A DNA stretch of 64,000 bases, taken from Cycas panzhihuaensis. Its lineage: Eukaryota > Cycadophyta. The notes beneath the pieces are model-generated. The model was not told the origin of the DNA. It ran no database searches and worked only from the letters and a program-made list of their open reading frames with translations. Position 1 is the first letter of the stretch. Every line of letters begins with the position of its first letter. Made by a program: the position numbers and the translations under genes. Shown here piece after piece: positions 23,061 through 33,298 of this stretch. The stretch covers positions 41,981,741 through 42,045,740 of the forward strand of contig CM041465.1 in the NCBI GenBank assembly GCA_023213395.1. The letters are read 5' to 3'.

Positions 23061-23990
23061 TCACCTACACTTGATGATAACATCGGTCCCACTAAGGACC
23101 CCATAATTTATGCCATTTCTTCCCCACAATCGACATGGATACAAGATTTAGCCACGGCTAACCAAACCCAACCTAATTTCGCATACTAGGCTGATAAGGC
23201 CCACACTCATAAGGATTCGTCCATCCATAATAATCTTCTCTTATACCAAAATTACATATTTGTACATCCCCATTCAACTTTTATCCCACATATTTTATTA
23301 AAATATCAATCTTCCCCTCTTGGTGGTCATCCTAGTTTTGATAAAACTTACTGTCAGATACATTCTAATTTTTTTTTGCTAAAAATGAAATCTAGCATCC
23401 TTAACTTTGTCTTAGAATGTGACATATGCCAGCATAACAAAGTTGATACAAAACCCCAACTAGGCCTTCTTCAATCGTTGCACATCCCATAAGGTAAATG
23501 GTAATATATTACTCCTCACACCATTCAACCATTAAAATGTCCCCATTTTTGGCTCTCTATGGGTATCTCCCACTATCCTACCATACCTTGGTTACCAACT
23601 TTCGCACAATAGCAGTACAACAAAAACTGTAACATATGGACCAAATTCTCCACACCCTTAAACAAAACCTATCCATGGCCCATAATCAAATGAAACAATT
23701 AGCAGGCCGTCATTGCTTTGATCGCTCCTTCAATATTGGTGATCTTATATTCCTTCATCTCCAACCTTATAAGCAACAATCCCTTCACCATCGTAAGAAC
23801 CATAAACTCAACCCTCAATATTTTGGCACCTATAAAGTTCTTAAATGTATTGGTGAAGTTGCATATACTCTCAACCTTTCCCCCACCATAAATATCCATA
23901 ATGTTTTTTGTGTCTCTTGTCTTTGGAAGTGTCTAAGAAAATCCCATATTCCCCAAACAACCCTTCCAATTCTAGATGAAGAGTAAACCT
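23061..23990 (+). pseudogene. integrase of the chromovirus with the catalytic core deleted
   Basis: The zinc-binding segment is present (GGHPSFDKTYCQIHSN ... ECDICQHNK, about 23,320-23,445) and runs to HIP-x-GKW at about 23,500. The next recognisable integrase sequence is the post-core region (TIKMSPF and LALYGYLP pieces, about 23,530-23,580). The DDE core, normally several hundred bases, is therefore missing at about 23,500-23,525. After this come MKQLAGRHCFDRSFNIGDLI, FLHLQPYKQQ and NPQYFGTYKVLKCIGEVAYT, the C-terminal domain that precedes a chromodomain. Confidence 0.8.
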
Positions 23991-23998
23991 TATCCGCA

Positions 23999-24166
23999 CC
24001 TCTAGAATGTATACTCACTACCAGACAACATCGTCTCCGGAATCAGTCCATTTCAGAATATTTGATATAGTGGATAGGTTTCAACTCTGATGAAGCAACT
24101 TGGGAGTCTGATGATTTTATCAAAAAACACTCGCATGTCATATGCCTCGAGGACTTAGCATTTTAG
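23999..24166 (+). pseudogene. C-terminal chromodomain of the chromovirus integrase
   Basis: PLECILTTRQHRLRNQSISE, then YLI-stop-WIGFNSDEATWE and SDDFIKKHSH, matching the chromodomain of plant chromoviruses: strand R-x-L-R-N-x-x-I-x-E-Y-L-I-K-W-x-G followed by x-A-T-W-E. Such domains guide insertion by binding chromatin marks. One in-frame TAG splits it, and TAG at 24,164-24,166 ends the polyprotein. It directly precedes the polypurine tract. Confidence 0.82.
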
Positions 24167-24177
24167 GGGAGGGGACT
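24165..24177 (+). other. polypurine tract of the chromovirus
   Basis: AGGGGAGGGGACT immediately before TGTTACATAAC, the expected plus-strand priming site at the 3' LTR border. It overlaps the pol stop codon. Confidence 0.85.
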
Positions 24178-24540
24178 TGTTACATAACTTATCTTGCTAA
24201 GTTATGTAAACCACTAGTATATAGAGAGATGTTAACAGGTTATAAGATAAGGTTAATTATGGAACTTCATGCATGTGCTCACAAGCTGGCCAATGGTATG
24301 TAAGGCCATTAGAATGTAAGGTCGCTTAGGCCGCCAATAGTATTACATGTAAAAGACCCTATTTTATCTATATAAGGGTCATAAATTATAAATGATGGTT
24401 ATCTTGATGTAACGTTTTATAAAGATTATGATGCGATGTTCTCTATTTTAGTGATCATTTAGTGCTTTGTTATTCTTATGAAGTTCTTGGTTAATTTGTT
24501 TGCCCTATTGGATAGAACGACGCAGTTGCGATTCTCATAT
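24178..24540 (+). repeat. 3' LTR of the chromovirus
   Basis: Begins TGTTACATAACTTATC after the polypurine tract. A TATA-like TCTATATAAGGGTC lies near 24,368. The right border is not certain because the 5' LTR is off-window and SINE-like sequence starts shortly after. Confidence 0.7.
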
Positions 24541-24657
24541 TTTTTCTATCTCAAAGAGTGTTGGGTGAGAAGAAACGTCCTTGTAAGGCCCCCGAACTTG
24601 AACATAGAATGCCCGTAGCCACTTTAGAACAACTTACTGCTACATTGCCCCTTGAGG
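24541..24657 (-). repeat. tRNA-derived SINE-like fragment, minus strand
   Basis: Its minus strand matches the start of the element at 41,399, reading CCTCAAGGGGCAATGTAGC. It has a pol III A box (TAGCAGTAAGTTG, 24,642-24,630) and a B box (GTTCAAGTTC, about 24,602-24,593). Only the tRNA-like head is clearly shared; no long body or target duplication is visible. Confidence 0.65.
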
Positions 24658-25544
24658 AACACCTAATTATTTATGTTTTCAATATGAGCACAACAATTGA
24701 CTAATCTCTAGAGTTTGATAACTCCTTAGTCATATCATACCTTATTAATGAAGAAACCATATCCCCCATCATTTTTCTCTAAACTTTGGAAAGTCTTTAT
24801 TGCTATATAATATGCAATTTATTCACATTTGGATATTGCCTCCCTTTCCCAATCTTGTATATTTTAATGGTTATTTTTTTGTTCTATTTTTTGGGTCTCT
24901 ATAAGGTAACATCTTCAACAAATGATCTTTGTACATTTAGTCATAGATTTATTGAAGGATCAACACATTGCATGTGTAGTTTATCCAACATTGAAGATTT
25001 ATAAAGTTCAATCTATCAATATTAAAGATTAGATGCATCTCCAAATATGAATTTGGTTTGGGTTTAAAGACATTCTCATTAATTGCTTTAATAACCATGT
25101 AAGGTCCATAACACATTTAATTGATTGTAAAGTGATTCCCTTTAAACCTTTCTTTGGGAAAATGAAGTCATATTTGATCTTCCAACTAAAAGTGGTGGCA
25201 TGTTCTATGTTTATCATGCCTTGCTTTACTCTTTTGTTATGGCCATGTCAACATCTCTTCTATTTGTTTATCAATTCATTAGATGTGCTTAATAAATATA
25301 TTTTTTATATTATAATTAACCTTGTGTTTTACTCAGTATATTAGTTTTAGGTAAAAGATAATAAGATCCATTGGAACATACGACTGAAATCCTAAATAAG
25401 CTTTAAATGGTGTGTTATATAGTGCTCTATGTACTTCAAATAAATAAACAATAGAGAATAATAAATGGTAATAGATAATAATAAACAATGATGATAATTA
25501 TAAAGATGATGGGTGACCTCAACACCAATAGTAATGTGGGGAGA
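24658..25544. other. intergenic AT-rich stretch, no recognised feature
   Basis: Short open frames occur at 24,786-25,004 (+), 25,217-25,029 (-) and 25,132-25,344 (+). None has a motif I recognise and their composition follows the AT-rich background. The minus-strand piece (62 codons) could be an eroded retroelement fragment. Confidence 0.4.
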
Positions 25545-26902
25545 GTGTAATAAGATTTCCCTTCCTAAAGAATAATATTAAGCAAAATGGTAATTATTTA
25601 TATTTATTACGAAAGGATTTGGCTTGTTACTTAGGTTTGGAATCAAAGGTAATTTAGTATCATAATCCATCATAGGGTATTCCTATATGTAATGCCCTTA
25701 ACCTTAGGCTAGAACTATGCCTTACACATCCTCCCTCAATAAAATATAGGAATTATGTATTAGACTCATTTTTAAATACTAAATGCTATACAAAGTTAAC
25801 CACACACAACAATTACATCCTTCCTTTTAGATGTACAAGGTAATACGTCTCTTTAAAAAGAGGCCACTCCCTCATTAAGGGAACATATTTTTATATTTAT
25901 TTATTTTGGTGGTATGTAAATATATATGCCATAGATATCTTATTATCAATGTTTAGATGACCTAGTCCTCAAGGATGTATTATTAATCATAAGTCTCACT
26001 AAGAGACATATTCTATGCATATATATGCATACCCTAATTCTTGTATATTTGTTTGGAAGTATCTAATGGACTTTCTCTTGGTATCACAAGTCAAGAGTGT
26101 ATGCAATATTATGTCTCCTGGTTAATCTATATAAATAATATTCTCATTCCATTCCCTATTTATAGGATAAAATTACTATGACTATAATTATACTTGTCCT
26201 CAATCTTATATAAGAGGGAAGTTAAAAGGGTTCCTATAATCATATCTTCTTCTTTATTATTAATACTCTAAGACTTCTTTAAACATAATAATATTTAAAG
26301 TTACACCCTTTCTCTATCCCATACAATAAAGTTAACACAAGTAAATCCATGCTTATATACTACTCAATCATTTTTATTTAGTTTTCTCTTTAAGTAACAC
26401 ATGTAATAAGGCATATATCTACTTTCAAGGTCTTTTTTCTACCCAAGGATTTGCTCGAAGAAACACATTCTAAGGGGTAATCTATCAAAGGTTTTCTCAT
26501 GAAGCGACACATTCTAAGGGACACAACTATCCAAGGATCTACTTAAAGCAACATATGCTAAAGGGTAATCTACCCAAGGATTCTTTCGAAAGTCCTTCAA
26601 GTAGTGGGGTCTTACAAGTCTTGGTTCAACTTAGTTTTAAAAGATATAGGTTCATAGAGAGTGTTTGATCATTCATATTAATACTAGTAAATGTATTTAG
26701 TATCCATTTTTAAAAGCATGTCATATTAATAATTACATGTTATGCATTGATTGATTTCCCTATATGCTAGTTTATCATAAAAAGCCTTTAAATGAAAACA
26801 TGTCATATTGAACTTATTAAGTCATGGGCTATGTATTATTTTAGTAAAACATTTTAGATTTTTTTTTAAGAATAATTTTCACTCTAAAAGACATAACAAT
26901 CC
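25545..26902 (+). repeat. dispersed repeat R, copy 1, left segment
   Basis: Matches 55,858-57,210 through most of its length, e.g. TTTATTTATTTTGGTGGTA and CATAAGTCTCACTAAGAGAC. It stops at AATCC (26,898-26,902), the target duplication of the LTR element that follows, and resumes at 40,378. Identity of the repeat family is unknown; no coding sequence is visible. Confidence 0.85.
26439..26595 (+). repeat. tandem repeat of about 44 bp, 3.5 copies, inside repeat R copy 1
   Basis: Units start at 26,439, 26,482, 26,527 and 26,570, each beginning CTAYCMAAGG and ending near CTAARGGGTAAT. The same array, with its own differences, is present at 56,757-56,913 in the other copy, so it predates the duplication. 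Confidence 0.85.
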
Positions 26903-27101
26903 TATAGTGGTCCTAATCTATTAAGGAGAGTTAGTATTTTATTAAGTTACTTTTATTATTATTATTATTAAGGAGTGATATTTTTAATTAATATGAAATT
27001 AATTTTTATATTAAGAAGTTGATATTTTGTTATTAATATTATTATTAAAGTTAAATTTTTAATAAGGAGCCAAATTAACACATATAAATAGGGGAGACCC
27101 C
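26903..27101 (+). repeat. 5' LTR (first part) of the LARD-like element
   Basis: TAGTGGTCCTAATCTATTAA at the start matches 40,042 onward; both copies then share ATTAATATTATTAT and AATAGGGGAGACCC. It is broken at ACCCC (27,097-27,101) by the minus-strand gag-only element and continues at 37,754. Confidence 0.85.
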
Positions 27102-27532
27102 TAAAGGTTTGTAACAAGATGCTCTGATACCAAATGAAAGTTTCTAACAAGAATGCTCTGATACTAAATGAAGGTTTGTAAAAAGAATGCTCTGATACCA
27201 AATGAAGATTTATAAAATGGAGACAGAGCAGAGCAGATATCAAAATAATCAAGCCATTATATTACATGAGCATAAACAAAGTATTATAGTCAATCTATTA
27301 TTGAGAACATATATAACTTTCCAAAAGAAGGTGGTGTCAAAAGACACTAGGGTTTGTCACCCTAGTAAAGATATAGTTTAAGGGATGAAGGAAACCTCCT
27401 CAACCTCCAAAATTTAAAATATAATAAAATAATGCTTAACCAAAGTAACTTTAACCTTACCTTACTTACCTTCATATGTGTGCACTCACATGTGTAAATG
27501 ATAGTAGTGGGGTGATGAACATTAACCTTAAC
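27102..27532 (-). repeat. 3' LTR of the gag-only element
   Basis: Matches 37,317-37,748 along its length (e.g. ATAATCAAGCCATTATATT, CCAAAAGAAGGTGGTGTC, CTTTAACCTTACCTTACTTA). Its left end holds three tandem copies of a unit of about 34 bp containing GCTCTGATACCA, the reverse complement of a tRNA-Met primer site. Confidence 0.88.
27119..27207 (-). repeat. tandem units of LTR end plus primer-binding site (left LTR)
   Basis: Three units of 31-34 bp, each TGAARGTTTGTAAAAAGAAT-like sequence followed by GCTCTGATACCAAA. Each looks like an LTR terminus fused to the adjoining primer-binding site. The same array is at 37,317-37,420. Confidence 0.8.
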
Positions 27533-27542
27533 ATTTCCCCCC

Positions 27543-28238
27543 TTAATGGTCATCACGAACATCTTTATTTTTCCTTGAACTTGTGGTACTTGAACTTGAA
27601 AAAGCTTTGAATGTTTGTCCTTTAGCTTTATCATCATCAACTCGCCTCATCCTTTTAGAGATATGTGTGTCTTTAATATTAAGTGATATAAATGACGTCC
27701 AAGTATGTGTAACTTGATTTGAATGAGGATGAATGATTGTATCTTTGACTTTATTATCTGAAATCTTTATTTTGTAAGTAATAATCATGTCTAAGTATTT
27801 CTCATAAGGTTTCTCCTCTTCAAATGAAGGATCATCTCCATGTGCAATAAGGTGATTGTTCATTTGACTTGAATTTTCTTCTTTAGTCTTTTCATCACAA
27901 ACAACTTACTCTGATATCTGTCTCACATGCTCAACAACATCAAAGTTAAATTCATTTATATTGAGGGTTTCTCCCCCACAAATAGAATATAAGGTGTCCC
28001 ATATAGATTTGGATGTCGTCATTTCACAAACTTTAGAAAACCCATTGTCATCTATGAGGTAAAATAATATATCTAAGGCTTCATTATTCTTTTTTATGTC
28101 TTTTTTAGTATTAAGTTCATATCCATCTTATAGATATCTCCAAAGATCATTTGTGATAAAGAAAGTTTGCATTGTTTTTCGCCATTATGGAAAATCATGG
28201 CCATCAAATATAGGGAATCGTATTTGATTTAGATTCAT
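27543..28238 (-). pseudogene. gag: gag of the gag-only element
   Basis: Starts MNLNQIRFPIFDGHDFP, then WRKTMQTFFITNDLWRYL, DGYELN, NEALDILFYLIDDNGFSKVC and SIWDTLYSICGGE: the copia-type UBN2 gag fold. A Lys/Asp-rich tail (RRVDDDKAKGQTFKAFSSSS) ends at a stop at 27,543-27,545, just before the polypurine tract. Three in-frame TAA stops (after FDGHDFP, after WRYL and after RQISE) break the frame, with no frameshift over 231 codons. No zinc knuckle is visible. In an intact member it would package the RNA, with pol supplied in trans. Confidence 0.75.
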
Positions 28239-30812
28239 TACCATTTTATAAGAAACTTTAATACATAATCGAAAAGAATATGATTTTCAAGTAGTTAAAT
28301 CCTTAAATGATTTCAATACTAATGTAAGTAGATGGTAAAGATATTCTAAAAAGAATGCAATCCAATATCAATAAGTTATCAATGATGTAGTTTTGCTAAT
28401 AACTTCTAAGAAAAAGATGTAATGCCCTTAAAAATGAAATATTCCTTTGAAGTAAAGTGCACTTTATGTAACTTTAAGCGTAATAATGAATTAAGAATGC
28501 TTTTAATAAGTGTATGAACTTTTCAATAATGATGAATGAAGAATGCTTTCAACAAGTATATGAACTTTTCAACTTAATAAATCAATGAACTGATAATGGA
28601 TAATTTCAAATACTCTTTGAAAATAGAACGATTAAACAAACTTTGTAATGGAATCTTGCAAAGTAACTAAGATCTCTAAGTATACATATTTGAAATAAAA
28701 GTTTTTGATGATGAAGAAATAAAACAATTGATAAAATCTAAGCTTTTGATTTTTCAAATGAATAAACACTAGCTTGAGCAAGAAAATAACCAAATTTTCA
28801 ATATAAGTTGAATAATTATTTCTTTTGATAACAATGAAGATATAGACACCGAAATTCTAATATATATATATATATATTTCTTTAGAAAGATAAAAAATAT
28901 GAAGAAGAAACTTCCTAAATGGAGAATTGTACCTATTTTAGTATGTAGGACCACTTAGCTTGTCGCTTACTTTAAATATATGCAATCGATCTTCTACTAT
29001 AAATAAGCTTAGAAGAAACTATATAGAAGCCAAACAAAAGCTTTAAACATGTATCACGAGTAATCAGTAAGGTAAATAAAACTTAATTGTAAGAAAGAAC
29101 TCTTTAAAAGGTTAAGAGGACAAGCCTATTGGGATAAATCGAATGCTCAAGTTGATCAGCTTCAAAGTTATACTAAATAATATTAGATTAGGATGAGATT
29201 ATATTAGATTGAAGAGTAATAAAATATCTATCCAACGGATCTGTCCGTTTGGAAACTGGATTCCTACAAGTCAAGAGTTTAATGCATAAATGATATGACC
29301 CCTTTTTGGGGCTTAACGAGAGCTAGGGGGCTCAAAAGATTATGAAATACTAATAAAAATCTTATGAAACAATATAAAATAATCAAATATAAATTAAAGA
29401 GTTACATAGTATGTTTTGAGTCAATAACTTGAGAAATAATATGTAAAAATATACAATAATGATAAACTAAGAGAATTTATGTATCTCAACTTTGTCTACT
29501 TTAAAAGTCTACAAGAAAACTTCAAAACTTATAAATAAATATGTCAGTTCAAAGAGAAATGAGTCAACTTCCTAATGAAACTAACAGATCTAAAATCTGA
29601 TATTAAACATGAAAGTTATATAAAAAATAGTAAAAGGTACTTTTTATATTAATAACTCAAAAAAACTTTAAGGAAAAAAATAATTGACGTTAACTCATTA
29701 AAATCAGGTCAAATCGTCTCCAAAGGTATAAAATAGCTAGTCTAAACTATAACCCACAAAATTTTGGATGCAACAGGATAGGTTTCAATTGGAATTGGTA
29801 CCCCAATGAAAAGATATTACAAAAAAGAGCCAAGTACCCTATGTATTAAAGAAAAAATAAAAAAAATAAAAAAAGAGAATGTTCATAAACGTAAGATAAC
29901 TCCTTTTAATAAATAAACTATGGGCCATAATGATCAAAGTGACTAGGGGCTAAGACCTTGAGGGGCTTAAACTTTATCAAATGGAATTCAAATGTTATAA
30001 AAGACGTTTAAATTTATTAGACCTTTATAACTATATAGACTAAATAAAAAAAAAAAGAAAAGGCATTGAGACCCGATGAAAGCCGTTCGACCTGCGCGGC
30101 CTACACATTCACATAGAGGCAATGCAAAGGGCTAGGTATCGATCTGAGGAGATGCAAAGGGATGCACCATTGGTTGACACATAACTCGGGCCAAAAAATA
30201 TGCCAGAAAGGAGTAAAGAAAAGTATGTATTATATAAGAAAAAGATGCAGATGATTGTTAAACACATGGCACAATGATAGAAAAGGTGATGAAATTGCTT
30301 ATTTAAACTCAAGATATAAGCTAAGGTAAATCCATGGGAGGCGAGGGGGGGTGCTCAAGTAAGAATAACTAGAATGTGTAAGAAAATTTTAAAAAATTTA
30401 AGAAAACAGTGAAGAAATTGATGAAAGTTTTGAGAAAATGGAGTTTGTGTTACTTTGGAGACTAGATCTCACTCAATAAGCCACAAAATGAGGCAAAATT
30501 TGATAGGCAAAAAGGTGTCTTTGGTAGCAAGGAGTTGGTAAAGTTTCAAGTTGATTTGTTGCATGTGCATTGAGAAAGAGCCTACAAACCCAACGGGAGT
30601 CAAATTGAGTAACAATCGATCAAAACAAAACATCTCACTATACGATCAATGAAATTACAAATAGTTTCTTCCAATAGCTCACTGGCTCAATAAGGATCAC
30701 AATAAGTAGTCACTTTTAGGGGTTTCAAGCATTAGATCTGCTACACAAGCTTATCGAATAGAGGGTATCAAGTCACCCAAAAAATAAACTTGAAAAATAA
30801 ACATAAAATTAA

Positions 30813-30894
<82 letters not shown>

Positions 30895-31264
30895 GAGAAA
30901 TGATTAAAGACCTTCAGAAACTGACCAGATATGGGTGTAGAGGATCTACAAAGGTAGATCAATAAAAAATCTTTCAAAAAAATATAATTTTTTATATAAA
31001 AAATAAAAAAAATATGTCAACAGAAGGATGCACTTAGAGGAAAAACTTCAGCAGGTTAGATCTCACCAATGGAGAACAAAATCTAACGAAACTAGAGGAG
31101 TAGCTTGATATAGTTGATGGAAAGATTTCTATCAAATTTTATGACAAACAGATGCTCATACATAGAGAATGAAGCTTTGGATCCCAAGGAGGTTGTATGC
31201 CTTTGTAAAGATTGTATAGCCCAAGAAATGCTTAAAATTAGACTAAACTTGCTTTGTCTATCTT
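28239..31264 (-). other. leader region of the gag-only element, left part
   Basis: AT-rich, no coding motif. It contains A-tracts, a 20-base A run followed by a TA microsatellite (30,811-30,890), and a short GC-rich island at 30,065-30,110. Interrupted at GTATC (31,265-31,269) by the copia insertion; it resumes at 36,585. Confidence 0.5.
30811..30890. repeat. A20 followed by (TA)30 microsatellite
   Basis: Twenty A residues at 30,811-30,830 and uninterrupted TA dinucleotides at 30,831-30,890. Confidence 0.95.
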
Positions 31265-31269
31265 GTATC

Positions 31270-31891
31270 TGTTGGGTATTGTGACAATAATATTTTAGGG
31301 CTAAAATTTTGGCATGTTTTCGATAGTTCCCCAATCTTTCTTGGGGGTTCCAGGAGCCCCTTGGTGGGGTTCATGGGGTGTGGGCGCCCTCGCTAAGAGG
31401 AGGTTCGGAAGTGATATCCCCCGACCCAAAAAATTAGCCCTGTAAACCATATTAAAATGTAAAGAGATTCAAGGTCGTTTGATACAAATACCCTAGATTC
31501 TATGGTTGTGATTCCTGCCTTGGATGTCCCTCTCACGTAGCCTGTTTTAGGGCTTTTCTTATTATGTTATATGTAATGTAATGTACTGTGATAAGGGTGG
31601 CAACTGGTTGTTATTCCTAAGAGCATTATGTAACTGAGATGTACTATTTCTCCATTCTACAACAATAAAGATCGATACATTTCCTATGTAGATGTTTCCC
31701 TAGCATACTGCTAGGGTTTTACCATGTTATATCAGGTGCATATGTGATGTTTAGCTTTCATTTTCATGTTATTGTATAATCTATGATTTTAGAACTTACA
31801 TGTAATTTTAAGTTCCAATTTCTATAACTAGTTGTAAGAATGCAATAGATCTTAGTGGCGGTTAAAGGGTTGGGACCGTGTATTCTTAACA
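31270..31891 (+). repeat. 5' LTR of copia B
   Basis: Begins TGTTGGGTATTGTGACAATA and ends TATTCTTAACA. Contains CAATAAAGAT, a likely polyadenylation region, near 31,660. About 24 bases shorter than the 3' LTR. Confidence 0.92.
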
Positions 31892-31893
31892 AG

Positions 31894-31905
31894 TAGTATC
31901 AGAGC
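31894..31905 (+). other. primer-binding site of copia B
   Basis: TAGTATCAGAGC, two bases after the LTR end; one change from the initiator-Met-tRNA site TGGTATCAGAGC. Confidence 0.88.
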
Positions 31906-31961
31906 CACCTTTTTTTTGCAGTAAGTTTGTAAAGGTTTTTGTGTCAGCTTTTCTATACCAA

Positions 31962-32790
31962 ATGATGAAACTAGTAGGTGCAAAGTTCGAGGTGGAGAAA
32001 TTTAATGGCAAGAATAACTTCGAGTTGTGGAAGCTACAAGCGCATGATATTCTTATACAGTAGGGTTTATACAAAGCCCTTACAGGTAAATCGAAGAAAC
32101 TCGTAGGGATGGACGATGATGAATGGGATAACTTAGACAAAAGGTATTTAGAATAATATGATTGTACTTGGCAGATGAAGACTTATTTAACATCATAGGG
32201 GAGGAGACATCAGCATGATTATGGACCTGACTAGAAGGCCTGTATATAACCAAATCAGTAACGAATCGAATCTACCTAAAGAGGCAACTGTACTCGTTAT
32301 GGATGAAGGAAGGTACAAAAATTGCTGGCCATTTAAATGTTTTCAATACTCTTATTTGTTAGTTGACTAGTATCGATGTTAAAATTGAGAATGAGGACAA
32401 GGCTGTTACCTTGTTATGCTCATTACCTGAATCCTGGGATAATATTGTCACCTCAATTAGTTTTAGCACTACAGATATATTGGATTATGATTCTGTTGTG
32501 AGTGCTTTGCTGATGGAAGAAGTGCGAAGGAAATCTAGTCTTGAAATCTCCACACCAGAAGCTATGACGGTAAGGGGTAGAACATTTGAGAGAGGACAAA
32601 ACTCCAGGTATGCATCGAGGTCCAAGTCAAAGAGCAAAAAGAGTAAGCTCAGGTGTTGGTATTGTAATAAGATCGGTCACCTCAAGAAGGATTGCTACAA
32701 ACGGAAGAAGTTCCAGAAAATGGAAGATCCTGCCAAGGAGGCGAATCAGGTGGAGTCAAATCAAGGTATAGATGATGATGTCTTGGTTGC
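31962..32790 (+). pseudogene. gag: gag of copia B
   Basis: Starts MMKLVGAKFEVEKFNGKNNF then ELWKLQAHDILIQ, the UBN2 gag start, and breaks at a TAG near 32,060 and again near 32,155. From 32,363 a different frame continues DKAVTLLCSLPESWDNIVTS and a basic linker (SRSKSKSKKSK), then an intact zinc knuckle CWYCNKIGHLKKDC at about 32,655-32,700 (C-x2-C-x4-H-x4-C). The second part runs on unbroken into the protease. Confidence 0.85.
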
Positions 32791-33298
32791 TTATAATGTT
32801 TCCCATTATCACCATGACTGGTTATTAGATTCAGGTGCTTCACACCACATGTGTCCACACAAGAGTTGGTTCTCATCATACCAACTTCTTGATAGTGGTG
32901 ATGTGCTTATGGGAAATGAAGTTTCTTGTAAGACAGTGGGCATTGGTAGCATCAAAATTAAGATGTTCGATAGGGTAGTCAGAACATTAACTGAGGTTAC
33001 ACATATGCCTAATTTGAAAAGGAATCTAATTTCCTTGGGTGAACTAGATTCAAGTGGTTTTAAGCATACAGCTCATGAAGGAGTCCTAAAGGTGTCAAAG
33101 GGCACCTTGGTTGTTATGAAACCCTTAAAGAAAGGAAATCTTTACATTTTAGTGGGAAGTACAGATGTCAGCCAAGTAGTTACAACATCAAAGATCGCAG
33201 AAGATCCAACTCAGTTATGGCATCAAAGACTTGGGCACATGAGTGAGAGAGGACTTAAGGTGCTGATAAATCATAAGTTGCTTCCTAACTTGTAGCTT
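32791..33298 (+). pseudogene. protease and gag-pre-integrase of copia B
   Basis: DWLLDSGASHHMCPHKSWFS keeps the D-S-G catalytic triplet. SCKTVGIGSIKIKMFDRVVR and MPNLKRNLISLGELDSSG follow. The pre-integrase zinc motif begins LWHQRLGHMSERGLKVL; after a TAG near 33,294 the C-x-x-C part reads FCRHYVFGKQC, with the second Cys of the pair replaced by Tyr. The frame is shared with the zinc knuckle upstream and the integrase downstream. Confidence 0.88.

Larger units (their letters stand above)
21106..24540 (+). mobile_element. Ty3/gypsy chromovirus remnant, 5' part off-window
   Basis: Coding sequence begins abruptly at 21,106, where the Tat-like 3' LTR ends, and runs protease, RT, RNase H, integrase zinc finger, integrase C-terminus and chromodomain to 24,166, then a polypurine tract and a 3' LTR. 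The gag end and 5' LTR should lie left of the window, on the other side of the Tat-like insertion, with a copy of the 5-bp target (GACCC at 21,106-21,110). Stops are frequent and the integrase catalytic core is deleted. Confidence 0.85.

Noticed and set aside
21106-24166. Endogenous pararetrovirus
   Set aside because: The RT-RNaseH-integrase order, C-terminal chromodomain, polypurine tract and LTR identify a chromovirus; there is no movement protein or other pararetroviral gene.
30768-30977. A 69-codon minus-strand frame rich in Tyr-Ile
   Set aside because: Translation of the TA microsatellite and A run.
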